Shown: positions 1 through 8,907, counted from the stretch's first letter. The stretch: DNA of 64,000 bases from Saccharothrix sp. (GCF_031180885.1 NZ_JAPSLK010000015.1:104954-168953), one strand, 5' to 3'. The notes: a model not told the origin generated them from the letters alone. Translations and numbers: made by a program.

Positions 1-609
1 CATCGCGCAGATCAGGCCGTACTCGATGGGGTGGTTGGTGGTGCCGGTCGGCCGGCGGAAGATCGAGCGCGACTCCATGACCGCGTAGCCGTTCTCCTGC
101 GTCCGCAGGCCGGGGACGCTCACGTAGCTCGCCAGGTCCACGCCCAGCCCGAACTGGACCAGCCCGACGAACGCGATCAGCGCCGCGCAGCCGAGGATGA
201 GCTTGAGCACCTTGTCCAGGCGTTCCTTGGTGCGGACGGCGTCGCAGATGAAGACCGCGAGCGCGATGGTGGCGGTGATGCGGACGATGCTGGAGTCCGC
301 CACGGTCAGCTCGTCGGTCGGCAACCACCGCCGCGTCGCCACGGCGTAGGTCGCCAGGTGGGCGGCCAGGTAGAGCCCGATCGCGAACCGGACGACGTTG
401 CGGCCCTTGCCCATGCCGAGGGTGTCCACCATCTGCGCGGACAGCCACAGCACGCCCAGCATCAGCGCCACGACGAGCGCGGGCGGCAGGGTCATCGGGA
501 CGAACGACAGGACCAGCCGGGCGGGGATGATCAGCAGGGCGAGGAGGTAGACGCAGACGAGCGTGGCCCCGTCCGCACGCTGCCGGACGTGCGCGCGCTG
601 CGTGGTCAA
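1..609 (-). CDS. O-antigen ligase/polymerase-like membrane protein (partial, 3' end outside window)
   Basis: The frame stays open from a TTG at 609 to the left window edge (203 codons, no stop). The product is very hydrophobic, with several predicted membrane spans (for example VYLLALLIIPARL, then ALVVALMLGVLWLSAQMV). Near the edge it has RRPTGTTNHPIEYG, which resembles the R-x-x-G-T-x-x-H-P motif of O-antigen ligase/Wzy-type polymerases. Such proteins join or polymerise lipid-linked glycans on the outer face of the membrane. The TTG overlaps the stop of the Wzz-like gene (TTGA), so the two are probably translationally coupled. The family call is by motif and topology. The C-terminus cannot be seen. 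Confidence 0.7.
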   Translation of the reverse strand, partial: MTTQRAHVRQRADGATLVCVYLLALLIIPARLVLSFVPMTLPPALVVALMLGVLWLSAQMVDTLGMGKGRNVVRFAIGLYLAAHLATYAVATRRWLPTDELTVADSSIVRITATIALAVFICDAVRTKERLDKVLKLILGCAALIAFVGLVQFGLGVDLASYVSVPGLRTQENGYAVMESRSIFRRPTGTTNHPIEYGLICAM

Positions 610-1706
610 GAGCCGTCGTCGTTGGTCGGCCATGCCGGTGTGGGCGGCGGCACGGCGATCTTCACCGTCTTCTCGCTGGCGGTGGGCTGCGCCTTGGGCG
701 CTTGGACCTTCACCGTCTGCTCACTGGCCGTGGGGCGGCGCGCGGGCGGTCCCGGAGGACGGCGCTGGGCAGCGTTCGGCACGGGCTGACCGGCGGTGGG
801 CGCGCCCTGCTGTTGCCCGTTCACAGACCGTTGCTGCCCGCCGGTCGGCGCGGGACCCGGAGCTGCCGGCCCGGTCGCCCCGGGAGCCGGGACCGGACCT
901 GCCTGCCCGGCCGAACCAGCCGGGGCTGGTTGTGCGGGCGGGGCTGCCGGGCCTGCCGGGGCCACCGGCGCGGGCACGCCACCCGACTGGCCGCCCTTGC
1001 CGCCTGAGGAGTCGGCAGGCGGGGCGTCGTCCCCATCGTCCCCACCCGCGGCCCTGGCTGCGGCCTCACGCCGCCGGCGGAGGTGGTTCAGGACGCTGTC
1101 CGAGCCGAAGGTCGCCGCCGTGGTCAACAGCATCAGCAACACGAACGCCGCGCCGCCGTACCGGACCTTCCCGCCGATCTGCGCCTCCGCCTCGGTCGGG
1201 TTCACGATCACCTGCGAGGTGATGAACGTCGACTCCGGCGCCTTCAGCTTCCGCTGCTGGTCCTCCAGCTCCTTGGTCGCGAACTCCAACACCGTGCTGA
1301 CCATCTTCTCGGCCGCCTCGGGCGTGTCGCTGTCCGCCGTGACGAACAGGAACGGCCCGTTCTGGCCGCCTCCCGTCGCCGTGTAGTTCAGCGGCGAGCC
1401 CTTGACGATGCCGAGCTTCTCGCGGGTCTTCGGGTCGGCCAGGATCTGGGACAGGATCTGCGAGGTGGTGGCGAGGCTGCCGTCGAACGCCAGCAGCGGG
1501 TTGATCTTGACCGCTTCCTCGGGCGTGACCTTCTGCGAGAACGTGCCGCCGGCGGCCGGCGTGGTCAGCACCATCACGCCGGAGGACTGGTACCGGGTCG
1601 GGATCGAGACGAAGATGCCCGCGGCGACCGCGACCGCGACCAACGCCGACGGCACGGCGATGTACCACCGCCTCCGCAGCGTCCGCACGGCGCCCCAGAA
1701 GTCCAT
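606..1706 (-). CDS. Wzz/YveK-like polysaccharide chain-length determinant with long Pro/Ala-rich tail
   Basis: The protein has 366 aa. It has one membrane span at about residues 15-33, an extracytoplasmic region of about 150 residues, and a second span near 184-201. This is the layout of Wzz/capsular co-polymerases that set glycan chain length. After the second span comes a basic stretch, then about 130 residues rich in Pro, Ala, Gly and Gln. The tail ends with two near-identical motifs, PTASEQTVKV and PTASEKTVKI. No Walker motifs follow, so the cytoplasmic tyrosine-kinase domain of some homologues is absent. GGGGAG lies upstream of the ATG. It is transcribed towards the ligase-like gene with a 4-bp overlap. 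Confidence 0.85.
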   Translation of the reverse strand: MDFWGAVRTLRRRWYIAVPSALVAVAVAAGIFVSIPTRYQSSGVMVLTTPAAGGTFSQKVTPEEAVKINPLLAFDGSLATTSQILSQILADPKTREKLGIVKGSPLNYTATGGGQNGPFLFVTADSDTPEAAEKMVSTVLEFATKELEDQQRKLKAPESTFITSQVIVNPTEAEAQIGGKVRYGGAAFVLLMLLTTAATFGSDSVLNHLRRRREAAARAAGGDDGDDAPPADSSGGKGGQSGGVPAPVAPAGPAAPPAQPAPAGSAGQAGPVPAPGATGPAAPGPAPTGGQQRSVNGQQQGAPTAGQPVPNAAQRRPPGPPARRPTASEQTVKVQAPKAQPTASEKTVKIAVPPPTPAWPTNDDGS

Positions 1707-1808
1707 CCGCTCCCCGATCCGCGTTCACCCCGAGTCACGTGCCCGCGGGGACTTGTTACTGTGGAAATCGGCCGACTCCGGCCCAGTCGTTACAGGTGGT
1801 GATGGACT

Positions 1809-2762
1809 TTGGGCTCGCGTCGCGTGGTGCTCGCCGTCCTCGCCATCGTACTGGTCGTCGGGGCCGGGGTGGTGTACGTGACCAGGGTCGTCAAGGACCA
1901 GCCCGCAGCGCCCACGGCCTCGGTGAACGCCGACTTGATGTTCGTCGAACTGGCCGACGGCCGCAGCCGCGTGGAACAGGTCGCCCTGTCCGCTCCGGAC
2001 ACCCGCAACGGCACCGACATGTCCTGCCAACGCGTCTACCGGGCGGGCGGAACCACCGTCTGCCTGCGCCTGGCCGGCCCCGGACCGACCTACGCCGCCG
2101 AGATCTCCCGCGACGGTGCCGTAATCCGCACCGTGCCACTACCCGGAGCGCCCAGCCGCGCGAAGGTCTCGGCATCGGGCCGGGTCGTGTCGTGGACGTC
2201 CTTCGTGACCGGTGACTCCTACCTCGTCCCCGGCGGCTTCTCCACCCGTACCGGCTACTTCGACTTGAGGACCGGCGAGGTCGTCGAGTCGCTGGAGACC
2301 TTCAGCGCCGAGGTCGAAGGCAAGCCCCACACCGCCCAGGACGTGAACTACTGGGGCCTGACCGTCGCCGCCGACGACCGCACTTTCTACGCCACCCTGG
2401 CCTCCGGCGGCCTCACCCACCTCGTGAAAGGTGACCTGGCGGACCGTCGCGTGACGTCACTGCGCCGTGACGCGGAGTGCCCCTCCCTCTCCCCGGACGG
2501 CACGAAGGTGGCCTACAAGAAGCGCATCGGCCGGCTCGGCCCCTGGGACCTGGCAGTGCTGGACCTCGCGACGGGCGCGGAGCGCCGGCTCCCGGGCACA
2601 GCGGGCATCGACGACCAGGCAACCTGGCTGGACAACGGCCGCCTGGCCTTCTCGGCCGTGCCGAAGGACGAAAAGCTGGCGTCCATCCACACGGTCCCCG
2701 CAGACGGCTCAACGCCGGCAACCCTGGTCATCAAGCACGCAACCTCGCCGTCCCCCATCTAA
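1809..2762 (+). CDS. membrane-anchored TolB-like beta-propeller protein
   Basis: The protein has 317 aa. A single N-terminal membrane segment (about residues 5-25, VVLAVLAIVLVVGAGVVYV) is followed by an extracytoplasmic domain. That domain has propeller-like repeats, including CPSLSPDGTKVAYKKR and ATWLDNGRLAFSAV, which resemble the TolB/PD40 signature. The function is unknown; such domains usually mediate binding. The chosen start is TTG at 1809 with AGGTGG about 10 nt upstream, because the frame closes just before it; GTG codons at 1824 and 1827 are alternatives. It lies alone on the plus strand inside the polysaccharide locus and converges, 15 bp away, on the glycosyltransferase gene that follows. 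Confidence 0.75.
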   Translation: MGSRRVVLAVLAIVLVVGAGVVYVTRVVKDQPAAPTASVNADLMFVELADGRSRVEQVALSAPDTRNGTDMSCQRVYRAGGTTVCLRLAGPGPTYAAEISRDGAVIRTVPLPGAPSRAKVSASGRVVSWTSFVTGDSYLVPGGFSTRTGYFDLRTGEVVESLETFSAEVEGKPHTAQDVNYWGLTVAADDRTFYATLASGGLTHLVKGDLADRRVTSLRRDAECPSLSPDGTKVAYKKRIGRLGPWDLAVLDLATGAERRLPGTAGIDDQATWLDNGRLAFSAVPKDEKLASIHTVPADGSTPATLVIKHATSPSPI

Positions 2763-2777
2763 GTCAGCAGGCGCAAC

Positions 2778-3995
2778 CTAGGCGAGCAGTTCTCGGCGCA
2801 GGACCTTCTCCAGCTCGTGTCCAGCGGCGTCCCACGACCTGCCCGACACGCTCGCCGACGCCGCACGGGCCAAAGCCGCGAAGTCCGGCGTAGTGACCAC
2901 ATCAGACAGTGCCCTGGCCAGATCATGCGGCGTGGCCTGGGCATACCGGACATGGTCGTTCTCCAACACCACCCGGTTGTGCGCGGCCTCGTTCACCACC
3001 GGGATGCACCCCGCCGCCAGCATCTCGTGCGGCACCAACGAAACATTCGTCATCGACAACGTCAACCCGGCGTAGCACCGGTTGTAGATCGCGTTCAGCT
3101 CGTCCGGCGTGATCAGGCCGTGGTCGACGTGCCGCGGCCCCAGGGAACCGATCTTCTCGCCATACGTGTGGATCACCACATCAGGGTGCTGCTCGGCGAA
3201 CACCTCCAGCGCCAGCAAGCCGACCTCGATGGCCCGCCTCGGCGCGAGTCTCCGGGCATAGAACACCACACCGTCGCGCGCCCCGTTGTCCCGCAAGTGG
3301 TACCGGTCGGTGTCGCACCCGAAGTCGAACCAGTCCGCCGCCATCCCCACGTCGGTCCTCAGCTTCTCGGCCAGGAAACGCCCGGCGGTGAAGCCGTGGA
3401 AGCCCATCCGGTACGTGTTCTCGGCCAGCGCGGACAGGCCGCCGACCGGGAAGAACCAGGGCTCGTAGTCCTGCACCAGGTAGAAGCGCTTGCCGGCGCA
3501 CGGGTCGTTGAAAGCCGGATACGCGGTCATCCAGGCCGTGGCGAAGACGGCGTGGGCGTCGGCCATGCCCTCGGTGGCGTCGAAGATGCCGCCGCGGAAG
3601 CCGGGGTACGCCGACCGGATCACCGGCTCGTGGTCGACGGCCCGACTGCCGTACACGTCGTACAGGTACAGCCGGCACGTGTGGCCCAACGACTCCAAGT
3701 GCTGGATCAACCGGAACATCGTGGTGTGGCCACCGGACCCGGGCGCCGGAGGCGTGCTGATCCAGTTGACCGTCAGCGACCCGTCAGCCGGAATCGGCGG
3801 CACCACAACGGGTTTGTGCGCGGAGACGTCCGCCGCGCGCACGTCCTCCCACCGCACGGGGAAGACCTCGGCCTCCGCGCCCAACCGCTTGGCGGCCGTG
3901 CGCAGCGCTCGGGCGCTCAGCGAGCGGACGCCCTGTTCCCGCACGATCCGCGACACCTGGTGCGCTCGACGTCGGAACACCTGGACGGGCTTCAC
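2778..3995 (-). CDS. GT4-like glycosyltransferase (WsaF/rhamnosyltransferase-like)
   Basis: The protein has 405 aa and starts at a GTG whose GTGA overlaps the stop of the flippase gene. The N-terminal half contains GSGGH (about 86-90), a glycine-rich donor loop, and LVQDYEPWFFP (about 173-183), typical of the WsaF/rhamnan-synthesis type of transferase. The C-terminal half has VSLVPHEMLAAGCIPVV, the nucleotide-sugar-binding region of GT-B enzymes. It probably adds a sugar, perhaps rhamnose, to a lipid-linked glycan at the cytoplasmic face of the membrane. It is the last gene of a three-gene operon (GT2, flippase, this). Donor and acceptor cannot be read from the sequence. A longer frame upstream of the GTG is the antisense-free shadow of the flippase and was not used. 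Confidence 0.85.
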   Translation of the reverse strand: MKPVQVFRRRAHQVSRIVREQGVRSLSARALRTAAKRLGAEAEVFPVRWEDVRAADVSAHKPVVVPPIPADGSLTVNWISTPPAPGSGGHTTMFRLIQHLESLGHTCRLYLYDVYGSRAVDHEPVIRSAYPGFRGGIFDATEGMADAHAVFATAWMTAYPAFNDPCAGKRFYLVQDYEPWFFPVGGLSALAENTYRMGFHGFTAGRFLAEKLRTDVGMAADWFDFGCDTDRYHLRDNGARDGVVFYARRLAPRRAIEVGLLALEVFAEQHPDVVIHTYGEKIGSLGPRHVDHGLITPDELNAIYNRCYAGLTLSMTNVSLVPHEMLAAGCIPVVNEAAHNRVVLENDHVRYAQATPHDLARALSDVVTTPDFAALARAASASVSGRSWDAAGHELEKVLRRELLA

Positions 3996-5419
3996 GACCC
4001 ACCCCTTCGCAGCAAGCCGAGCGCCTCGTGGCGCAACGGGAAGACGACGGCCGTGTAGGCCAACAGCGACAGCACGCCACCGATGATCAAGCGCCACAAC
4101 GCATCCGCCACGAACCACTGCACGGACAGCGCCACGGCCACCATCACGACACCGCCCAGCACGGGCCGTGCCACCGCCGTGCCCAACGCCCGCGCACGCA
4201 CCCCGTAAGGCCGGAACGCGATGAGGTAAGCGGGCACGATGAACACCAGCACCACAACGCTTTGCGCCAACGCGACACCGCGAATGCCGTCCAAGTGCGC
4301 ACCCAACGCCAGCAACGGCACCAAAGTGGCCAGCCACACCACATGGATGACGAGGATCGCCCGCGACCGCCCGGCACTGGCCAGGTAGTCGTACCCCAGC
4401 TCCAACGCCACCCGCATCGCGCCCAGCAAGACCAAAGCCGCCAAAGCCGCCGCCGCGGGAGCCCACCGCTCGCCGTACACCGTGCGCACCAAAGGATCGG
4501 CCAACGAAGCCAACAGCACGCACGCCGGCACGGTGAACAACGCCAGCAACCCCAAAGCCCGCCCGAAAGCCCGCTGGAACGCCTCAGGGTCGTCCCGCAG
4601 CTTGGAGAACGCCGCCAGCGACACGCTCCGCACCGGCTGCGAGAACGCACCCACCGGCCAGTTCGCCAGGTTCGTCGCCAGCAGGTAGAACCCCAGCGGC
4701 ACGGTCCCCAGCACGCTGCCCACGATGATGCTGTCGACGTTCAGCACGCCGAAGATGAGCAGCGAAGCCCCGGCCAGCGGCAGCCCGAACCCCAGCACCT
4801 CACGTGCCCGCCGCGGGTCGAACCCCGGTCGATAGCGCTCCTTGGTGAACGCGAACATCACCACCGCGGCGGTCACGTTGGTCGCGATGCGCGACCACGC
4901 CAGGCTCCACGCCCCGAACCCGAGCACCGCCAGCACGACCACGACCGCCGTGCCGACGACGAACGCCGACGTGTCGGCCGCGAACTTGTGGTCCTGCCGC
5001 AACTCCCGTTGCAGCAACGCCCCCGGCACGGCCGAAGCGCCCGCGATCACCAGCGCCACCGACATGAGCTGGATGACGCCCGTGGCCTGCGGCGTCCCCA
5101 TCGCTGCGGCGAAGAATGGGGCGCCCACCACGCACAGCCCGCACAACACGCACCCGGACAGGATCGACAGCGTGGTCACGGTCGGCGCGATGTCCTCGAC
5201 CGGCTCGTCCGTGCGGACCAGCGCCACGCTCACGCCCATCTCGCTGACGCTCAGCACGATGTTGAGCACCACCAGCGCGACCGCGAACACGCCGAACTGC
5301 TCGGGCGCGATCAGCCGCGCCAGCAGGACCCCGACACCGACCTGCGAGACGCGTTGGAGCAGGCTGTTGATCGCGCTCCAGCGGATGGCCGAGGTGACCT
5401 TGCCCTCCAGGGTGGTCAC
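3992..5419 (-). CDS. oligosaccharide flippase (Wzx/polysaccharide transport family)
   Basis: The protein has 475 aa with about 12-14 hydrophobic segments. It begins with a short amphipathic stretch (TSAIRWSAINSLLQRVSQVGVG) typical of the polysaccharide-transport branch of the MOP superfamily. FGVFAVALVVLNIVLSVSEMGV and the conserved spacing of membrane pairs support the family. The likely role is to move lipid-linked repeat units across the cytoplasmic membrane. The GTG start is fixed by a 4-bp GTGA overlap with the upstream GT2 gene, and its own stop overlaps the next GTG in the same way. The three genes therefore form a tightly coupled operon. Upstream in-frame codons belong to the GT2 gene in another frame. 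Confidence 0.88.
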   Translation of the reverse strand: MTTLEGKVTSAIRWSAINSLLQRVSQVGVGVLLARLIAPEQFGVFAVALVVLNIVLSVSEMGVSVALVRTDEPVEDIAPTVTTLSILSGCVLCGLCVVGAPFFAAAMGTPQATGVIQLMSVALVIAGASAVPGALLQRELRQDHKFAADTSAFVVGTAVVVVLAVLGFGAWSLAWSRIATNVTAAVVMFAFTKERYRPGFDPRRAREVLGFGLPLAGASLLIFGVLNVDSIIVGSVLGTVPLGFYLLATNLANWPVGAFSQPVRSVSLAAFSKLRDDPEAFQRAFGRALGLLALFTVPACVLLASLADPLVRTVYGERWAPAAAALAALVLLGAMRVALELGYDYLASAGRSRAILVIHVVWLATLVPLLALGAHLDGIRGVALAQSVVVLVFIVPAYLIAFRPYGVRARALGTAVARPVLGGVVMVAVALSVQWFVADALWRLIIGGVLSLLAYTAVVFPLRHEALGLLRRGGS

Positions 5420-6465
5420 TGCCCCCGCCACTTCCAGACCTGCTTCCCGACCAGGCCCCGCCCGCGCTTGACCAGGTGCGCGCCGACGAAGATCTGGGTT
5501 CGGCTGCACAGCTTCGCGCCCAGCGCCTTGCGCCGCCGCAACGCCCGGTACTCGGGCAGTCGCTCGGTGTGCGGGTAGACCGACCGGGCGAACTCCACCA
5601 GTTCCTCTACCGGGATCTCGTCGAGCTTGTCCCGGTCGTAGGCGCGCACCGCCCGCCACAAGGCGTCCTTCGCGATGGACCGGTTGGCCAGGTTCTTGAG
5701 CCGCGGCGGCAGGTCGGGGTGCTCGGAGAAGAACCGGTCGAACACGGCCTGTCGCTGCTCCAGGTCGGCGAACACCGACGAGAACTGCGTGCGGAACATG
5801 CTCTGCTGGTGCACCCGGTAGTACGCCGCGGGCTTGCCCCGCACGTACCCGATGTCCGAGACCGCGGCGATGCGCATCCACATCTCCAGGTCGCCGGCGT
5901 GCGGCAGGTCCGGCCGGTAGCCGCCGACCTGCTGCTGCACCGACGTGCGCACCACGGCCTCGGGCGAGGACAGCACGTTCTGCCCGGTGCGGCAACGGTT
6001 CTCGATCCAGTCCACACCGGACCACACCGTCGTGCCCGCCGGCGGAGTGACGATGGATGGCAAATCGTCGTGGTCGGAGTAGTAGACCACCCGCCCGTAC
6101 ACCATGCCGACGTTCGGGTTCGCCTCGAAGACCGCGGCGGCGCGGGCGAGCGCGCCCGGCGCCAGCAGGTCGTCAGCGGACAGCAGCACGGTGTAGTCGG
6201 CCTTGGCCCACTCCAGCAGGCCCTCGTTGTAGGTGGCGATGTGGCCCTGGTTGACCTCGTGGCGGCGGCCCTCGACGCGCGGGTCCTCCACCAGCTCCGC
6301 CATGACCTCGGGCGTCTCGTCGGTGGACGTGTCGTCGATGACCAGCACCCGCACGTCCACGCCGGGCTGGTCGAGCACGCTGCGCACGCAGGCTCGCAGG
6401 AACCTGGCGTAGTTGTAGCAGGGGATGACGACGTCGACCGTGGGTCGTGTCGGGGCTTCAGTCAC
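5416..6465 (-). CDS. family 2 glycosyltransferase
   Basis: The protein has 349 aa. The GT-A nucleotide-binding core is clear: VDVVIPCYNYA at 10-20, IDDTSTDET around 43-51, and the metal-binding SADDLL at about 96-101. GDLEMWMRIA supplies the acceptor-side acidic and aromatic positions usual in GT2 enzymes. No membrane span is apparent, so it should act at the cytoplasmic face. It is the first gene of the operon with the flippase and the GT4-like gene. The GTG at 6465 follows AGGA very closely, so the start is moderately certain. The sugar transferred is unknown. Confidence 0.88.
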   Translation of the reverse strand: MTEAPTRPTVDVVIPCYNYARFLRACVRSVLDQPGVDVRVLVIDDTSTDETPEVMAELVEDPRVEGRRHEVNQGHIATYNEGLLEWAKADYTVLLSADDLLAPGALARAAAVFEANPNVGMVYGRVVYYSDHDDLPSIVTPPAGTTVWSGVDWIENRCRTGQNVLSSPEAVVRTSVQQQVGGYRPDLPHAGDLEMWMRIAAVSDIGYVRGKPAAYYRVHQQSMFRTQFSSVFADLEQRQAVFDRFFSEHPDLPPRLKNLANRSIAKDALWRAVRAYDRDKLDEIPVEELVEFARSVYPHTERLPEYRALRRRKALGAKLCSRTQIFVGAHLVKRGRGLVGKQVWKWRGQ

Positions 6466-6561
6466 GTCCTACACATCGCCCCCGGGCACGGATCGTTAAC
6501 TCGGTGGCGATAACGGCGGGCCGCGGATCCCGATGTACCGGTCGACGGGAAGGGGTCTTCG

Positions 6562-7422
6562 ATGGACCACGTTGTGCTGACGCGCTTCAACCTGCCCTCG
6601 GTCGGCGCGGAGAGCGTCGTCCGGGCGCGGGAGGGGTGGTTGACCGAGCGCGTCGGGCTGTTCGAGCGGTACTGCCTGCCGTCGGTGCGCGCGCAGACGT
6701 CCGCGAACTTCCGGTGGATCATCTACTTCGACCCGCAGAGCCCCGAATGGCTCAAGGACCGCATCCGCGAGCACGGCGAGGTCTACACGCCGGTGTTCCG
6801 GGAGCAGGTCAGCCGCGAAGACCTCCTGGAAGACATCTCGAAGCTGTTCCCGACCAGGGGTGACACCCTGCTGACCACCAACCTCGACAACGACGACGGC
6901 CTGGCCGCGGACTTCGTCGCCCGCCTCCAGGCCGTCCGCACGACCGCGCCGCGCACCGCGCTGTACCTGGCGAACGGCCTGGTCAAGAGCCCGACCGGGC
7001 TGTACGCCCACCACGACCCGGACAACGCGTTCGCTTCGATGCTGGAGTCCTGGGACGCCCCGGTCACCTGCTGGGCCGACTGGCACAACCGGTTGCACCG
7101 GCACGCCGAGGTGGTGTCGGTGGGCGGCGCGCCGGGCTGGCTCCAGGTCGTGCACGGCGGGAACGTGAGCAACCGCACCCGCGGCCGGCTCGTGTCCCCG
7201 ACCCCCCACCGGCCGCTGTTCGGCGATGCGCTGGACGACGTGCCGGAGCCCGACCGCCGGGTCCTGGCCCGTGACCGGTTCGTGGGACATCCCTTGCGGG
7301 TGGCCCGGGACGGGGCCAGATACTTGGCCAAGACGACGGCCATGCGGGTGCTCGGACCGGGTGGTTTCGAAAGGGCCAAACAGGTGCTGGCCGCTCGTGG
7401 CCGCGCCACGTCGTCGAGCTGA
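6562..7422 (+). CDS. putative rhamnosyltransferase-family glycosyltransferase
   Basis: The protein has 286 aa and starts MDHVVLTRFNLPS. FRWIIYFDPQSPEWLK and TNLDNDDGLAADF (about 106-118) are hallmarks of the family annotated as putative rhamnosyl transferase (PF11316), where the Asp-rich motif corresponds to the GT-A metal site. No signal peptide or membrane segment is visible. GGGAAGGGG precedes the ATG. It is divergent from the GT2-flippase-GT operon, with about 96 bp between the starts, and is followed 28 bp later by the lipoprotein gene. It probably modifies the same surface glycan. The acceptor is unknown. Confidence 0.8.
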   Translation: MDHVVLTRFNLPSVGAESVVRAREGWLTERVGLFERYCLPSVRAQTSANFRWIIYFDPQSPEWLKDRIREHGEVYTPVFREQVSREDLLEDISKLFPTRGDTLLTTNLDNDDGLAADFVARLQAVRTTAPRTALYLANGLVKSPTGLYAHHDPDNAFASMLESWDAPVTCWADWHNRLHRHAEVVSVGGAPGWLQVVHGGNVSNRTRGRLVSPTPHRPLFGDALDDVPEPDRRVLARDRFVGHPLRVARDGARYLAKTTAMRVLGPGGFERAKQVLAARGRATSSS

Positions 7423-7450
7423 ACAGGCTCGCTGAACAAGGACAACCGCC

Positions 7451-8728
7451 ATGGCTCGTGCCCGACACCTCGCGCTGGCCGCCCTGCTCACCGCCGCCAC
7501 CGCGTGCAAGGCCGAAGCCGAACCACCGCCGCCGCAGGGCGTCCCGCCCGCCCCCGCGCGGGACGCCCAGCCCGCCCCGGTGGTCGACTACTACAAGAAG
7601 TGGGCCAACGGCCCCAACCCGACCGGCGACCCGAACGTCTTCCCGATCACCGTGTGGATGCAGGACCCGTCCGGCATCGAGAACGGCGTGAAGCTCGGCA
7701 AGGCGTACCCGGAGATCGGGATCGACGTCGGGCTCGGGCTGTGGGAGGACGAGTGGTGGTACCTGCGCCGCGAGGGCCTCATCGAGACCGACTGGCGGGT
7801 CTACGTCGACCCCAAGCGCCTGGACACCGTGCTCGGGGACAAGGGCCACGAGCGCAACTACGTGGGCTACCTGGTCGCCGACGAGCCGGACATGAACAAG
7901 GTCTACGGGGACGTGTTCCACCCGGAGATGCAGCCGTCCGCGATCCTGGCCAAGTCCAACGACACCCGCGCCAAGGACCCGTCCCGGCCGACCTACATCA
8001 ACTTCGGCGTGTGGATGGGCACCCCGGGCGGCAGCGTCGGCTACGGGTACGTCGAGAAGTCCTACGAAGAGGACATGAAGACCTACTGCTCGGCGGCGGA
8101 CATCGCCTCGGCGGACTACTACGGCTGGACCCACCCCGATCGCGGTGACCGGGTGGGGGCGTTCAGCTACGGCGAGGTCATCGACACCATGCGCAAGTGG
8201 TGCGGCCCGGACAAGCCGCTGTACGGGTTCGTCGAGACCGGCCACCCGCACACGCACGGCGAGACCATCACGCCGGACCAACTGGAGTCCGCCGTGTGGA
8301 ACACGATCCTGCACGGCGCCACCGGCATCAACTACTTCGCGCACAGCTTCTACACCGACGGCAAGGGCGAGTACTCCAGCGTCCTGACCCGTCCGGAGAT
8401 CACCGCGAAGGTCAAGGAGGTCAACGCGAAGCTCAAGGCGCTGGCGCCCGTGCTCAACGCGCCGAGCCTGCCGGGCGTGACGGCCAAGAGCGACAACGAC
8501 ATCCCGGTGTCCGTGCTGCACAAGGAAGCTCAGGGCGCCAAGTGGGTGCTCGCCCAGACCGATGGCAACACGAAGGTCCCGCGCAGTGGTGCCGCCCGCG
8601 TGGAGATCACCGTGCCGGTGCAGTCGGGGACGGCGACGGTGGTGGGCGAGGATCGGACTGTATCCATTGAGAACGGAAAGATCGTGGACGACTTCGGGCC
8701 GTACCAGGTGCACGTGTACCGCTTCTAG
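7451..8728 (+). CDS. secreted lipoprotein resembling a glycoside hydrolase
   Basis: The protein has 425 aa. The signal peptide ends in a lipobox (LTAATAC, Cys19), so the protein should be a lipid-anchored extracytoplasmic protein. After a Pro-rich linker, the rest reads as an alpha/beta barrel of glycosidase type: VADEPDMNK, SADYYGWTHP, YGFVETGHPH and ATGINYFAHSFY lie where GH42/GH-A-like enzymes carry their acidic residues. E in DEP and E in VETG are candidate catalytic acids. This is by pattern only and no GH family can be assigned. Next to a rhamnosyltransferase gene it may trim or remodel exported polysaccharide. The last short domain looks like a beta-sandwich. Confidence 0.65.
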   Translation: MARARHLALAALLTAATACKAEAEPPPPQGVPPAPARDAQPAPVVDYYKKWANGPNPTGDPNVFPITVWMQDPSGIENGVKLGKAYPEIGIDVGLGLWEDEWWYLRREGLIETDWRVYVDPKRLDTVLGDKGHERNYVGYLVADEPDMNKVYGDVFHPEMQPSAILAKSNDTRAKDPSRPTYINFGVWMGTPGGSVGYGYVEKSYEEDMKTYCSAADIASADYYGWTHPDRGDRVGAFSYGEVIDTMRKWCGPDKPLYGFVETGHPHTHGETITPDQLESAVWNTILHGATGINYFAHSFYTDGKGEYSSVLTRPEITAKVKEVNAKLKALAPVLNAPSLPGVTAKSDNDIPVSVLHKEAQGAKWVLAQTDGNTKVPRSGAARVEITVPVQSGTATVVGEDRTVSIENGKIVDDFGPYQVHVYRF

Positions 8729-8743
8729 GCGCCGTCCTGCTTT

Positions 8744-8816
8744 GCGCCGCGCAGCGGCGCTTCGCCGCGCAGCGGCGCTTCGCCGCGCAGCGGCGCTTCG
8801 CCGCGCTCCGCGCGGC
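8744..8816. repeat. 18-bp tandem repeat, four units, each self-complementary
   Basis: Three near-perfect units of CGCCGCGCAGCGGCGCTT run head to tail from 8744 to 8798, with a fourth diverged unit to 8816. Each unit holds CCGC-GCA-GCGG, so every unit can form a small hairpin. It begins just after the stop of the lipoprotein gene. A closely related array with units ending in TGCTT lies at 63788-63909. Confidence 0.85.
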
Positions 8817-8843
8817 TGGCTGGCTCCAGTCACAGGCGGGCCT

Positions 8844-8907
8844 CGGTTCCCCCACCGTATGGCCTGCCCGAAGGTTGGCTCCGCCAGGCCGTGCGGTGGG
8901 GGAACCG
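8844..8907. repeat. inverted repeat with 23-bp arms
   Basis: The arms 8844-8866 and 8885-8907 are complementary over 23 positions with two mismatches (core GGTTCCCCCACCG against CGGTGGGGGAACC) around an 18-nt loop. There is no T-tract, so it is a strong hairpin but not a classic intrinsic terminator. It may end the upstream lipoprotein transcript. The left arm and its flank (GGCCTCGGTTC, then CGTATGGCCTG) reappear at 63936-63970 next to the other 18-bp array. Confidence 0.75.

Noticed and set aside
3992..6025. Flippase gene extended by 202 codons
   Set aside because: The extra part lies in the GT2 gene in another frame and reads as Arg/Gly/Ala-rich noise. The GTG at 5419 with GTGA overlap is the proper start.
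8744..8816. CRISPR array
   Set aside because: The units are directly abutting, with no unique spacers, and no cas genes occur. The same holds for 43825-43908 and 63788-63909.
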